64,000 nucleotides of DNA from Suillus spraguei. Lineage: Eukaryota; Basidiomycota; Agaricomycetes; Boletales; Suillaceae. Both the position numbers and the translations under genes were made by a program. Location: positions 228,369-292,368 of the forward strand of contig JABCPU010000039.1 in the NCBI GenBank assembly GCA_016800925.1, in the 5' to 3' direction. Of this stretch, positions 35,634 to 46,790 are shown piece by piece. How positions within the stretch are numbered: the stretch's first letter is position 1; every line of letters starts with the position of its first letter. The notes beneath the pieces were generated by a model, which saw only the letters and a program-made list of their open reading frames with translations, made no database searches and had not been told where the DNA came from.

Positions 35634-37798
35634 ATGCACCTCGCTAGGGACGACGACGATGCATTCCTGTATGGCGAGCCCAGCTTCCAAGCAGAGGCAC
35701 CAAAGGCAGATTTAGCAACAAATTCTGGTGAGAACAGCTCAAACACTTTGGGGACTCTTCCCAGAGGCTCTATGTGCTGTATTTATCATGCAACATGAAC
35801 TTATCTTTTGTTGTCTGATGTGCGATTAGTGGTACAGGCGTAAGTCGTTGATAGTGCGTGAAATTGTCGTTATTGAATTCTCCTTGTTGCAGAATTTCGT
35901 TTGAAGCTGTGAAGGCAGTTTCAAATGGTGTGGTTAAGGACCTTGAAGCCAAGGCTGAAGAAGAAGAACCTCCGTTTGGTCTGGGTGCCGACGAGTCCGA
36001 AACTGGGGATGATAATGATAATGCTGCGGGGGAGGAAGAGTCTAGTGACGAAGATGTACGTGAAGCATGAACTTGCTGGGCTCTAGCAACTAACGGCCTT
36101 CAGGACATTGAGATTATCATGGACCAACCTATACGGTCTATAGACAACCGGTGAGTTTCATGTTAAATTGAGTCGTTTCACATTCAACTGGTTTCAGGCC
36201 CAATGTTCCTCCTCGAGCTCCTGCTTTAAACCGTTCCACAGGTGGTCCACAGTCCACTCCCAACAGACGTTCGTTTATTGCAATTATCTTTCATTTCATC
36301 CAAATTGACGTCTCTCAAAGCTCCTCCTACACACTCACAGTTGACAACCGAGTACACACCTCGTGACAGGAATGCACCACCTTCAAAAGCACCTCCCGCT
36401 CCTTCGGGAGGCACACCCCAAACACCTTCCGTGCCCCGAGAATCAGTCTCTGTTGCACCAGAACAACCAATATTTCATGAAGGTCTAGATCTCTCAAGTC
36501 TTCCTCCTGCCATCGCACCACCTTCACATCCTTCTATAAATCCGGATATACCTGGTACCCTTGACGGTCACTCAATACTTGAAGTCGACATCAGCGCGAT
36601 GGCAGAAAAACAGTGGCGACTTCCCGGGGCTGATATCAGCGACTGGTTTAACTATGGATTCGATGAAATCTCTTGGGAAGCATACTGCTACAGAAGACGG
36701 GACTTGGGCGAACTTGCAAATGTCCTCAAGACCAACGTACTCGTACGCTATATAGTGATTTGTTTGGTCTGTAGTCCTTACTTTTCACCTAGAATTTCGC
36801 AGCTATGCCAGAAGACCAGCTAATAGCCTTACCTCCTGAACTTCGTACGATGGTCATGACGGGCGCCAACGCCATGATGAACACTGCGAGCCAGGGCATG
36901 ATGGGACCAAGCGTCGGGATGAATCCCATGATGGAACTGCCTGGTATGGGACCTATGAACATGGGACCGATGGGCATGGGCATGAATGGCGATATGGGCA
37001 TGCAGATGCAACCGGGGGGCCCGTTGATGCCAGATGGCCCCGTCCCCGGCCAGGGTCCAGTAGGGCAGAACGGCACGCCGGAGCAAGGTGTGCAGATGGG
37101 CATGCAGGACGGCTTCGGGCCGGGGATGATGGGCATGGGTGGCGACTTTGGTATGCAGGTATGGGTTAACCCTTCCTACTCTAGATACGTACCACAAATG
37201 ATATGAACATCGGATGAATGTGTTTGTTTTTCTAAGCAGGAGCAAGGTCCGATGGGGCAGCCTATGTATCCCAGCATGGAGGGTAGTGCGACACCGGCAC
37301 CAGTCCCTGTGCAGACGCCGGTACCTACACCAGCTCCTACAGCGCCTGCGCACATGACCCGTGGGGCACCCCCAGCACAATTTAGAGGTCGTGCAATGGC
37401 TCAAGGCCTACGCGGAAGGGGCGGTTTTGTTGGACGAGGACGGGGAGGATATGGCGGAGGTGGGATTGTCTGATTTGGTCATTCCCGGTGTATTAACCAT
37501 CTGTAGCTCCAGTAGGACCTGTCCGTCCAGCCTCGCCGTTACCGCCCGGCGTGCCAACCGGTCCCCGCAACCAGAACAGGTATAAAGACAGAGATAACAA
37601 TGCGCCTGCAGTCGAAGGTCTTGACTATGGGGGCACGATAAAGGACGTCGGAGGAAGGACGCCGTCAGGGGAACCAGAAGATCGTCTTGGCCGGTGAGTG
37701 AAATTGCATTCATCTATGGTCTCAACACTCATATCTCCTGTAGGAAGCGACGCCTTTCACCAGGTTTGGATGACACTCGGGGATCTAAAAGGCGCTGA
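35634..37798 (+). CDS. FIP1: Pre-mRNA 3'-end processing factor FIP1
   Basis: Exon 1 (35634) reads MHLARDDDDAFLYGEPSF, the usual acidic Fip1 start. After an intron with uncertain donor (acceptor TTGCAG at 35890) comes ISFEAVKAVSNGVVKDLE and an acidic block, DIEIIMDQPIRSIDNR, then the Fip1 motif: ISDWFNYGFDEISWEAYCYR, RRDLGELANVLKTNVLNFAA (36630-36815, one intron). The C-terminal half is Met/Gly-rich (repeats of GMGPM/GMQ), Pro-rich, then RG-rich (RGRGGFVGRGRGGYGG), closing with GLDDTRGSKRR-stop (37796-37798). Fip1 tethers poly(A) polymerase to the cleavage and polyadenylation factor. The Met-rich block is longer than in yeast but common in basidiomycetes. Five or more introns. Confidence 0.9.
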
Positions 37799-37986
37799 GA
37801 TGCGCACATATGTATATGTTTTCATTATTGTATCTCATTCTTGACATTTTGCATGCTGTTAATGCTGGCGCGAAGTTTGTTGCTAACATTGGTTGTCCGA
37901 GGATGAAAGGCGAGTGATCATAAGCATGAGACATCAAGTAACTTGTTTATGGTACAAAGCTGGAGCCGATCAGTCTCTTGTGAAAC

Positions 37987-39054
37987 TCACAACCATTCCT
38001 TGTTCCCCTTGTGTGAGATGAACGCGCCAGTGTCATCGGCGGTGCTCCGATTGATGACCTCGAGCTGCATTCGGACTGATACTTCTGGCGTGATTGGCCC
38101 CGTGAAATCAGGGTAGGAGTTTCTAAATTTCCCCATCATCGCCGTAAACTCTTCCAGCTCCTGTTCAGTAGCTAGATTAGTAGTAATCAGCTGTGGGTAA
38201 CTCAGAGGATATTGCGAAAACATACGGGCCCTGGTGCTAGTGTTCACAAGTCCTGGGCTAATCGCCAAGAAAATGAAGCCCTCTGGCTTGTATTGAGCGG
38301 CATACTTGGCATTAACCATATTGACCGCGGCTTTCGTGATAGAGTACGGTCCGGAGGTGGTAAATTCAGATGCTATTGTCATGTCGAGGTCTCCCAATCC
38401 GGTACTGAGAGTGACGACCGTCTTTGCTTTTCCGTTCTTGAGTAGCGGGAGGAAGATGTTGATGGTGTGGATCACACTGACGACGTTGACATTGAACTGC
38501 AGAGGTCCATTAGCTTTACCGTCTCTGCATATGAAGGGCTGTTGGAGTTGCATACCGACTGCAGGAGATCCTCAGTGAGCAACTCTTCTGAAGGGCTAAT
38601 CGCGACTCAGTGCCATTCCAAGAACACAAAGCAGACAGAAAATCTTACTACGAATTGAGGGTTAATCCATCCCTCTTAGACTCTACGAATGCAGCGTTGT
38701 TGATCAAGTAGTCAAGCGAGTTGCCAGTTGACCGAGAAATCTCTGCAGCAGCGTACTAGACAAAAGCGTTAATTCAGCCCCTATCCGAGGTGTCAGATAA
38801 CTCACCTTCAGGGCCTTGTTGTCAGTTATATCGGCCTCAATGATATGAACATTACGCCTTCCCAGCTCTACGAGCCTGTTCGCAGTGGCTTCACTGCGTA
38901 CAAGGGCGAAAACGGTGTTTCCAGAATCAGCAGAGAGTTGATTGACAAATTCAAACTGGTCAAACGTCGTCAGAAACACAGTATCATACCCGAATAAGCT
39001 GATGCCACGTACGCCAATTCCGCGAGCTGCGCCTGTTATAGCATAGGATGGCAT
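37987..39054 (-). CDS. Short-chain dehydrogenase/reductase (SDR)
   Basis: MPSYAITGAARGIG gives the TGxxxGIG nucleotide-binding motif; an intron (39015-38955) leads to FEFVNQLSADSGNTVFALVR, NVHIIEADITDNKALK, then, across introns, the NNAA segment near 38700, KTVVTLSTGLGDLD (catalytic Ser) and GPYSITKAAVNMVNAKYA (catalytic YxxxK). It ends AFISHKGNKEWL-stop (37987-37989). About 270 residues, classical SDR fold. Enzymes of this kind reduce or oxidise small carbonyl compounds with NAD(P)H. No substrate can be inferred. Confidence 0.82.
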
Positions 39055-39136
39055 CTTTGTTGGTTTCGATTAATGACCTGAAAGAACTGAGATGAGCTGA
39101 AGAGATGGGATGGTGTATGCGTCGTTTTGTAGTAAG

Positions 39137-39146
39137 TTTTTATATC
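39137..39146 (-). promoter_or_regulatory. TATA box of the SDR gene
   Basis: The minus strand reads GATATAAAAA about 85 bases upstream of the SDR start codon, a good core-promoter position. Confidence 0.45.
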
Positions 39147-40028
39147 CTGCCTAGTTTCACTGGGCATCATCATGATCTATCTTCCCAAATGCGAATCCTC
39201 TGGAATTATGCTACCTTTGTCATGTTAATGTCAGCAGTCCAGCACTTCAGCAGCTGAGTCAGGCGAGCTTCTTTGCAAGATAAGTAGAAGATACCCGGTG
39301 ATCTTCGGGGATTAGGAATCACGACGGATTAGAGTACAGGACAGCCTTCACAAATCCTTATAAGGCAATAAGACTTCGAACACCCTACGGATGTCGAATA
39401 TTGGTAATAAATAGTACATTGCTGCGGAATGCGCAAATAATAAATGTGTAGGCACCACCAATTGTGTGCAGAGGCCAAATTGGCTTGAGGTCGTGCGTGC
39501 AATACATAGTAACTGGCTCGTACAAGCCTACATTTCACTTGGTAAAATGACCAAAAAACACAACAACATCAAAGCTACTCAGGCTCGTGCAGCTCGTCGG
39601 CCCAATAAGCCCATTCCTTCATCTCGTTCACAAGCAGAACACAATGATTCGAGTGCACATAATATGGGGTCCCATGGTCCAGCACATGTCCCAATAGAAA
39701 TTGACTCAGACGACGAGATTCATATAAGTCCCACAGACGGGTTCCAGAGACTGTAGCACAACTTTCTGTAGGTAGGTTACTGGTAGATAGCAGGTGGCCA
39801 ATCTGACTGTCAACAAAAAAATTATGTCCATCAAATTTGACTGGATTGAAAATTGCTCTTATTTACAGTTTTGTCATCTCATTGAAAGGAACGTTTTTGT
39901 AAGAGGAAATAAAATTCCGAAGTGCCGCCGCATCAGTAAAATGTCAAGTTCCTTATTTAGCCTTATCTTACTCAATACTCCGACCAGTGGTTTTACGGTC
40001 AAATGTGGCCAGGTCACACCCCAGTCAC
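39147..40028. other. Intergenic with one small unrecognised frame
   Basis: A plus-strand frame at 39547-39756 (MTKKHNNIKATQARAARR..., ending acidic HVPIEIDSDDE and PTDGFQRL) could be a short gene of 69 codons, but no family is recognised. The rest is AT-rich and empty. Confidence 0.3.
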
Positions 40029-40066
40029 AGCACGTGATGTTTACAGAAAGTGCTTGAAGTCTACCT
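40029..40066 (+). repeat. Left copy of a 38-bp direct repeat at a protease-fragment breakpoint
   Basis: The sequence CACGTGATGTTTACAGAAAG and the following 18 bases recur at about 42069-42106 with three mismatches and the same orientation. Each copy directly precedes one fragment of the broken aspartic protease. Confidence 0.75.
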
Positions 40067-40100
40067 TAAGAAGAAATAAAAAGAAGATCAGTTACCGGGT

Positions 40101-40925
40101 CCACAGTAGCGCCGGTTGCAGCCTGTACCTGTCACAGACATCTATTGGATGCTGATTAGACTATTATTACTCGCTGCACTCTAAGTACACACCAAAGGCA
40201 ATGAAAAGAAAGGCGGTGCCAATATCGACAATACCAGCAGTGGAGGACAAGATCATCGTGGAGCCGCAGGTCATGCTTGGATCGATTCCCCAATAGCCCG
40301 ATGAGGGGTGATAGGATTGAAATAAAACAATTATTATCAGTCTGGATTGATCTAGGAGTTGAGGTAGCTTACTTAGTAGTTGCATGTTTTCTCAGTGTTG
40401 AGCTGACAGGTTGTAGGGGGGCTGCCAACACCAAGTGCTGCGGTGTATTCAAAAAGAATGCTCGGCACAGGAATGCTATCAGCACGTCGGCCATGTGTGT
40501 TGTGTGGTACCGTAGTCCCTAAGGCCACCACACGAGCTTTATCGTGCAAGAGGTTAATAGTGATATTAGCCTCCTGGGGAGGGGGAGGTATTAAGTAGTC
40601 AGGGATCTGCAACCCCAAAGGACAATAAACAAGGATGAAAAAAAAGGGATCTGCAAACTTCAACGGGCGATCCCGTGATTGATAAACTTATCAGCGGGTT
40701 GGATCGTGCTACAGAGTCACTCTGTAGTGAATAACGTCTCCCTGATGAAGTCAACAAGAATGCAGCAAGGAACATGCATGGCTTACTGGAAAGTAATATC
40801 ATACTCAGTAGGCCCATCAGGAAAATAACCGGTTCCTTAATCCAACTTATGGTCACCTTTTCACACACAATAAAAGCACAGGTTGAAATAAGTGGAGAAA
40901 GGCCACTCATCATCTGAATTCTCAC
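40101..40925 (-). pseudogene. Aspartic protease pseudogene, N-terminal and middle part
   Basis: Nucleotide and protein similarity to the intact protease at 3.7-5.2 kb is plain: SITGSPVEV (about 40670), a propeptide-like HDKARVVALGTTV, YTAALGVGSPPT, then SGYWGIDPSM and STAGIVDIGTAFLFIAF (about 40190-40310). The piece that in the intact gene holds the first catalytic Asp, the flap and the middle (about 530 bp, corresponding to 4380-4910) is missing, and the second active-site triad reads DIG. The C-terminal exon is not here; it is found inverted at 42.1 kb. Non-functional. Confidence 0.8.
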
Positions 40926-41195
40926 TTATTTCTACTTTTCACATCACAAACAAAGCAGAAAAGGACATTGTATATTCAAAAAATACACAATTAAGGGAAG
41001 ATAAAACTAAATAACCTATACAAACTCAACTCTTCACATCTGTAGAGAACAGCTGTAAGGCCGTGGCACCATCAATGTCACATAAGAAACTTGAACGTTT
41101 GAAAGACAATTACACGCCCTAGTAGAACAGGAAAGTACTGATCACCTTCATGCCTGCTGCAGGCACTCGTCTCCTAAGATAGGAGTCTGATGCAG

Positions 41196-41500
41196 ACGAG
41201 CCAGGTGCATCTAAACGAGTGCAAGCAAGTCCAAAAGAGTGCAGGCGAGTCCAAAAGAGTACACCCACAGACGAATGTAGGCAGGTCCAAACGAGTGCGG
41301 GCGAGCAGAAACGAATGTAGGGAGTGCAGACGAATGCAAGCAAGTCCAGGCAGGTCCAGACGAGTGCAGGCGAGCAGAAACGAATGTAAGCAAGCACATT
41401 CAAACAAACACAGACGAATGCAGGCAGGTCCAAACGAGTGCAGGCGAACAGAAACGAATGTAGGCGAGCACAGGCGAGTCCAAACAAAGTCGGGCTCAAG
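41196..41500. repeat. Minisatellite of GCAGGTCCAAACGAGTGC-type units
   Basis: About 300 bp is built from variants of three short words, GTCCAAACGAGTGC, AGGCGAGCAG and AAACGAATGTAG, in changing order. Two 40-bp composite units (about 41281-41320 and 41424-41463) differ at only two positions. Long open frames on both strands are a by-product of the repeat and encode only repeated Cys/Leu or Lys/Gln words. Confidence 0.8.
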
Positions 41501-42068
41501 GGTGATTATGATTAGAATGATGACAGTAAGTAATTTGTCTATAGTATATCCATTATATATCAATACCTATGAGGCTTTTAATTATATTACCTTTGCTGCA
41601 TCAAGTTCATCAAGGATCAAGGTGATACTTGAGCGACTGTAGGGATCTGAAAGACAACAATGAGCATTGTACACTGTCATGACGAGTGGGTGAAATACTG
41701 CTCACACTAGTAATATTCTCCTTCTCAGCTGAAATCTTTGTTTTCTTTGCCCAGCGCCCAAAGTTCATGACGGCCGTTTGCACCTGTCGAGAGCGCTTAG
41801 GCATCTGGGCGTTTGGAAGGTTGGCGCTAACTGCACGGCACGCAGACGGACTTTGGATATCGTTTGTGGCGTACTTTCGGCATCTTTGTGTATGGTACAC
41901 ATAGAAATAGTCATCTACTTGTTTACTATTACATTTATAACAGTTCTACAACGGAGGCATCGTAGAGAAAGCAGTCCTCTACCATGCCTCCGTTTCCGTT
42001 TTCCTCTAGATGCTTCAGATAGGTTTCCTATGAGCTCGCACTCGTTTGTCACGCTTTATCACGCATTA

Positions 42069-42106
42069 TCACGTGACATTTACAGAAAGTGTTTGAAGTC
42101 TACCTT
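42069..42106 (+). repeat. Right copy of the 38-bp direct repeat
   Basis: Near-identical to 40029-40066 and in the same orientation. The C-terminal protease fragment begins a few bases after it. Confidence 0.75.
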
Positions 42107-42111
42107 ACCAG

Positions 42112-42430
42112 TGCAGTGCCCTGCAGAACTTGGACTTCCATATTGGTAGAGTACATCGATTCTGCCAGCCTCACACCCCTTGTTCAGCATTTTATACAAG
42201 AAATCTACGTGACGAGTCCAGATTTGGGTGTTAGGGATAAGACTCTAGCGCCCAAATCTGGATACGTTCTCTCAACTCCCAGTTTAATGGTGGCGATGAC
42301 AATGCCACATATCTCATATCTCATCATTAGCGACATTGGCATGCCGACTGACCAAGGGTATGACTTTATTAATAATTACACAATCATCCAGTGCTTCTAC
42401 ACTGTGCTCAATGCGATGGTTCCAGCTCCT
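42112..42430 (+). pseudogene. Aspartic protease pseudogene, C-terminal exon, inverted
   Basis: Aligned to the minus strand of 4060-3770 in the intact gene: shared blocks include CTCACACCCCTTGTTCA, GCTTCTACACTGTG and the coding equivalents of QIW...SLND and GHDFTNGY (here GYDFINNY). It lies on the opposite strand to the N-terminal fragment, so the copy has been split and inverted. Intron and exon borders have decayed and the frame is broken several times. Confidence 0.75.
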
Positions 42431-42912
42431 TGTTTACCACAACCCTGTCCACTGATGCCACCATTAGCTAAGCAGGAGTTTGCTCGGGAGCATTCGAAGG
42501 AGGCACTTGATCAGCTTCTGTTAATCTGTAGTAGGGTTCGAGTGGGAGGCGCACAGGCAACGACGCGAAAAGGAAGGTTCCGCAGGATCAAATGTTCCGT
42601 TCTTATCATATGTATATAATGTACAAGCGCTTCCCCTGCCTGAGAACAGCCTGTGTTTATTTGCAGCAATAACCGATTGGAAGGAGCAGCTGGACGCCAT
42701 CGCAATGATTGGATTCACGGAATGAGAGATATTCGAACTCTGCTGGCATCATGATGATCTAAGAAAGAGTGGAGTGACAAAGGGGTTGCAGTCTCTCGGA
42801 TCTCTTTACAGCAGGGGAAGCGACCTTCATGGACCAATTCTGGCTAGATGAGTCAGACCTGCTGTAGCGTCAATGTGTAGCCACGACGCCATGAGTCCCA
42901 TAGACGTTGCAG
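42431..42912. other. Intergenic, no gene recognised
   Basis: A frame running to about 42619 contains LAKQEFAREHSKEALDQLLL, but no start, motif or family is seen. The remainder is empty. Confidence 0.35.
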
Positions 42913-43510
42913 TCAACGGAATACGTCAGCAAGTGACTTGAAGTGGAGTACTGAGCCTGCTCCTTCCAATTCGGAAAGGACTCCAGTGGAGCCGTCGACA
43001 CGAAAATTGCAAATCACTCTGTCCTTGTAGATAGATGTGAATAGTAGTCCCGACTCCGCTAGACCGCAGCTCTGAGTCTCTCGCATGGATATGTCTATAG
43101 CCTACATAGTAGTACACGATCCTTAGTCAGCAATGGTTTAGTTTGGCCCGACTAAATATCACTTACCATAGAACCTAGTCTTCTGCATTCGAAAGTGAAC
43201 TTGAACAATCTCGGCGACCCATGCGCCGGGCAACTCGAGCTTGATGGTGTTGCGGTCTGCCAAAGTGTAGTAAGTACTTACCGAGTAACGAGGACTTGGA
43301 GAAATTTACCTCCTTGTAAGCCTACTGTAAACTGATATCGGAATCTTGTATTTGCAGAGCTGAATAGTCATAGATTCTCTCGCAAATACCCACTATTCTG
43401 TGACCTGAAGAGAGTTTTTGCGAGATGTAGGCATTGGTCGGGAAATTTGCAAAGTCGGATTTGCAGCCTTCCCACGATCTCTCGTACAGTGGAGTTTAGT
43501 ACTTAGTTGA
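42913..43510 (-). CDS. Unrecognised multi-exon gene, 5' end not found
   Basis: Three exons with matching phases can be joined on the minus strand: about 43500-43395 (YERSWEGCKSDFANFPTNAY, ISQKLSSGHRIVGICERIYD), about 43370-43310 (SANTRFRYQFTVGLQG), then after a GTAAAT...GGCAG intron RNTIKLELPGAWVAEIVQVH, FRMQKTRFY, and after another GTAAGT intron AIDISMRETQSCGLAESGLL, FTSIYKDRVICNFRVDGSTG ending LADVFR-stop (42913-42915). The sequence is clearly protein-like and splice sites are good, so it was recently or still is a gene. I do not recognise the family. No ATG is evident upstream, so it may be truncated. Confidence 0.5.
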
Positions 43511-43764
43511 TGCGAGTTTGGGTGTGATTATACAAATTATTGGTCTCGGAATAGAGTACAACTATTTTCTCGTTTCCGCAGTGAATATACGCTGAAACTA
43601 CCCTTTAATCCCGACTGCGACTTCACAACCAACTGAGATCCGTTCAACTAGTGCAGAAAGGGTCCCTGAATTGCGTTAAGAGGTTGAAGTTAATTATAGA
43701 CAGCAAACATAAATGACCAAGCCAGAGGTGAAGTAAGCACTGGTAAAGAACAAACCAAGACTCG

Positions 43765-45282
43765 CTATCCGTTGTTAGCAGCTTTGCCCCCCGACCGCGT
43801 GCCGCCGCCACCACCGCCACCACCACCGCCCGAACGCTTTTTGTTCGCCCTCGACCCACGCTTCGCATTCTTCTTCTGCCTGCAAGCGTCGCAGAACCAT
43901 GTTCCGTCTGGAGGCACCGTAAGGCCAATGCATGCAAGATGGAACTGCACACTTGGTGAATACACCGCATCAGGACAAAGAGAGAGATAGCGTACCCATT
44001 CTCTTTCACAATTCACGTCGTCGCAGGCGATCATTTCTCCATAGCTTATACCGTCGCAGAAGCAATAGGTCCTGTCATCCCCTTCTCCATCACCTTCGCC
44101 AACTTCGGTCGCTGTGTCTCCTGCGGCATTACCAGCTTGGGTATCGCATGGAGATGCGAGTGGCAGGTTAGGGGTTAGGACAGTAGCGGAACTGATCGAT
44201 AGACTGGTGTGTGTGTTCCGTACTACAGGCATACCTGGACCTTCGAGTTGCCCAGGTGGAGGAGCTCCCCAGTCATTGGCAAGTGTGTGAGCACCAGGTA
44301 AATCATAAGGATGTAAACCATTTGATCCATAAGTTATAGGCAAAGAAGGGTGAGAAACTGATGATGAAGGTGGTGCGGGGAAGATGTCGCGTCGGCCGTT
44401 GGCAGATCCATTGATATGCGGCTCATCATAGGTGTTAGGATTTGGTTTGGAGCGCCTGCTGGAGGGGTTTGTAGCGCGACTCGATGAACCACCAGTTCTT
44501 GAGGTCCCTGCATAGCTTGAGACACCGGTGCTACAGTGTGCGAGATGACGGACAGAACGGATTCAGTGGGAGAGGCAAGACGTTCTTGTCTGAAGTATTG
44601 CATTAACATGATGAATACACATACTGGAAATAGCTTACTTTCGTGAACGAACACCATTTCGAGATCGCTGTGCAGTGCCATCCCCAGTCCTCTCCTTGCG
44701 CGGCGATTTACCGCCCCCGACATCCACATCATCTTCTCTCGTTGCTCGTTTTCGTTTGGAAGGGCTGGCTTCGTGATTTGCTGTATTCATGATCGATCCA
44801 TAGTTGCCTCTTCTACGACGCGAGTTGTCGATGGTAGGCATATATGACCGAACAGCGACATGGGGGTAAGATGTCTTGCGGTTCAATGCAGACACGTCGA
44901 ATGATGGCAAGAGAGTGAGGAGCGTTCTCATATGTGAAGTATGACTTTTGAGGTTGTCAGCGGCTTGACATGCCACACGAATCTTGTCTTCGCCGCCCAG
45001 TTTCAAACGCGCAGCCTCCTCTGCTATATCTGTGAGTAGAAAAAGACGGTCCTGCTTTGGCACCGTGCCATCTTCGATCATCTGTGTCAGGTTTTGTATT
45101 TTTGCGGTGATGGATGTCATAGACGACGATAAAACTGCGTCGAGCTCACGGAGGTCTGCGAAGTTACGAGAGAGGTCGAGTGGGAGGGAGTCAAGAGTGT
45201 GAGTGTACTCGGAAAGTAATGAGAGCGCGGATACGTCGGTGACATTACTTTCTTGTGATATTGGTGCTCTCGATGGTGCCAT
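43765..45282 (-). CDS. ING-family PHD-finger chromatin reader
   Basis: The N-terminus (ATG 45280-45282) carries the ING helical domain: LLSEYTHTLDSLPLDLSRNF, ADLRELDAVL, IQNLTQMIEDGTVPKQDRLF. A basic region (SPSKRKRATRED, KSPRKERTGDG) and a long variable linker follow. The C-terminal PHD finger reads RTYCFCDGISYGEMIACDDV, NCEREW, then after an intron of about 50 bp FHLACIGLTVPPDGTWFCDA-C: the full C4HC3 zinc set and the usual aromatic cage for H3K4me3. A basic tail with a run of ten glycines ends KAANNG-stop. Family members (yeast Pho23, Yng1, Yng2) target histone acetyltransferase or deacetylase complexes; which is meant here is open. Confidence 0.9.
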
Positions 45283-45815
45283 GATGGATGTTGTTGCCTC
45301 TAGCTTCTAAAGTGAAAACTCTTTGGGGTTGCATGAAGTTGTGCTGGGCGATCTGCTCTGCAAGCGTCGACAGGCGGCATTTGCCGGTCCGATAACTGAG
45401 TTGCCGGGGTCCTGTCAGTACTGTAAGACTCAACTCATGTACTAAGACCTGGTCAGATCGATCGTGTCCAAGTCTGCCACCGCCGATCAAGCCTTGTCAC
45501 TTCTAGGGAGGGATAAATTCATAGCATCCAGGATGAAACTATAGAGATACAATATGTGCGTTCTATACGTATGAGATACGGACACAGGGATTTGAGAAGA
45601 AATAAGTGTTGTAATTGAACGAAGTGGTTAAGAAAGTATCCTGCACACGTCCGAGTCAGAATTCAGTACGTGTTTTTTTTGCGCGCTCCACCTCTCTTCT
45701 CCCTAGCCATAAAACAATAACCGCTCCGCTCCAGTGCTATCGATACAATAGGTTTGGGTACATGCGACCCTTCGTGGTGTATACAGTTGATGATCTTAAT
45801 GATGAGAAAGTATTA
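45283..45815. other. Intergenic, promoter of the ING gene
   Basis: About 530 bp between the ING start and the 3' end of the small gene on the same strand. No other gene is seen. Confidence 0.4.
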
Positions 45816-46043
45816 CTACTTTCTGTAGAACTTCTTCAGCGGGTTCGAGCTCCCGCCGCTGCTCTGTCTGTGCTGGCTACTTGACTGGAAGCCCATGGCT
45901 GAGCCCAGCGCCGAGTACAGAGCGTGAGAGTCACGCGGGTTCCCCTGCATAGCGGAGAACGCATGTGGAGCAGAGGGTGCAGTGGGGAAGAAGCCGAATG
46001 TAGGTGATCTCGGGGGAGTGGTGTAGTTGTTATAGTGAGACAT
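45816..46043 (-). CDS. Small hypothetical protein
   Basis: A 75-residue frame starting MSHYNNYTTPPRSPTFGFFP (ATG 46041-46043) and ending SSNPLKKFYRK-stop. It is rich in Ser, Pro and aromatic residues, without a signal peptide or membrane segment. A longer in-frame version from 46208 exists, but the stretch before MSHYNN looks like translated UTR. The composition and basic end look like a short conserved basidiomycete protein; no function is known to me. Confidence 0.45.
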   Translation of the reverse strand: MSHYNNYTTPPRSPTFGFFPTAPSAPHAFSAMQGNPRDSHALYSALGSAMGFQSSSQHRQSSGGSSNPLKKFYRK

Positions 46044-46790
46044 TATGTGCGTGAATTGGTGATGATGTGATATTATAGCACGCAGAGAAGAATGTGATGA
46101 TTGGTTTGCCCGTGACGACGCTCGTAAGGGGATGGTTATGCGTGGTAGAAACCGCTCTGCAAATATGTCACAGCGCGCGGATGGTAGAGCCTCGGACGAG
46201 TCAAACAATGATTGCTTGAACAGCGGAAGAAGGTCTTCTTGGATAGGTTGTTAGGCTATCTGGTCGTGTTGATACAAGTAGGAACTTACGCATAGTTATT
46301 ATATACCGAAGGAGGGATGTTAAAGGAGAAGGAGCCCCATACCTGGATTGACGCAAAGTACAAGGTAGCAACCGAAATAGGCAATGGTGTTGTCCCTGTT
46401 CGGAAGAAATCAAAGCATCACATGGGAGGGAACTGCCTATTGTGGTACAAAGGAATCGATCAATCCAGTATTAAAGTGACCAGGACCCCGTAGTCTAGAC
46501 GCATGGAGTTGGTGCTAGCGCTCAAGCGCTCGCACACCAAACGTTAAATTTTCACGCTCAAGCTTGATTGGCACGGAGCATCAACTCGGCCTCGATCTCA
46601 AAACAAACGGTTTCACTGTTTGAGCCGCATCCGCTGTTTGCCGAATGAATTGCAATTACTGGTAGCTGCCCTACTAGGAGAGAGACGTCCCATCATGTCC
46701 GACAAAGACCCATCACTAACGTGGGAGTCGGGAAGCGTTACCTTTTCGCTGCCATAGATTTTTTTCGCAATAGACTAGCGAAGAACTTTG
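46044..46790. other. Intergenic, no gene recognised
   Basis: About 750 bp. Frames are short and without motifs. Confidence 0.4.

Noticed and set aside
36829..37404. Long minus-strand frame of 191 codons over the FIP1 gene
   Set aside because: It is the antisense of the Met/Gly-rich and Pro-rich repeats of FIP1; the plus-strand product has the Fip1 motif and the minus one has only His/Arg/Cys-rich low complexity.
41119..41642. Three overlapping frames of 96-150 codons
   Set aside because: All are produced by the minisatellite and repeat the same short words; no start context, splice sites or motifs.
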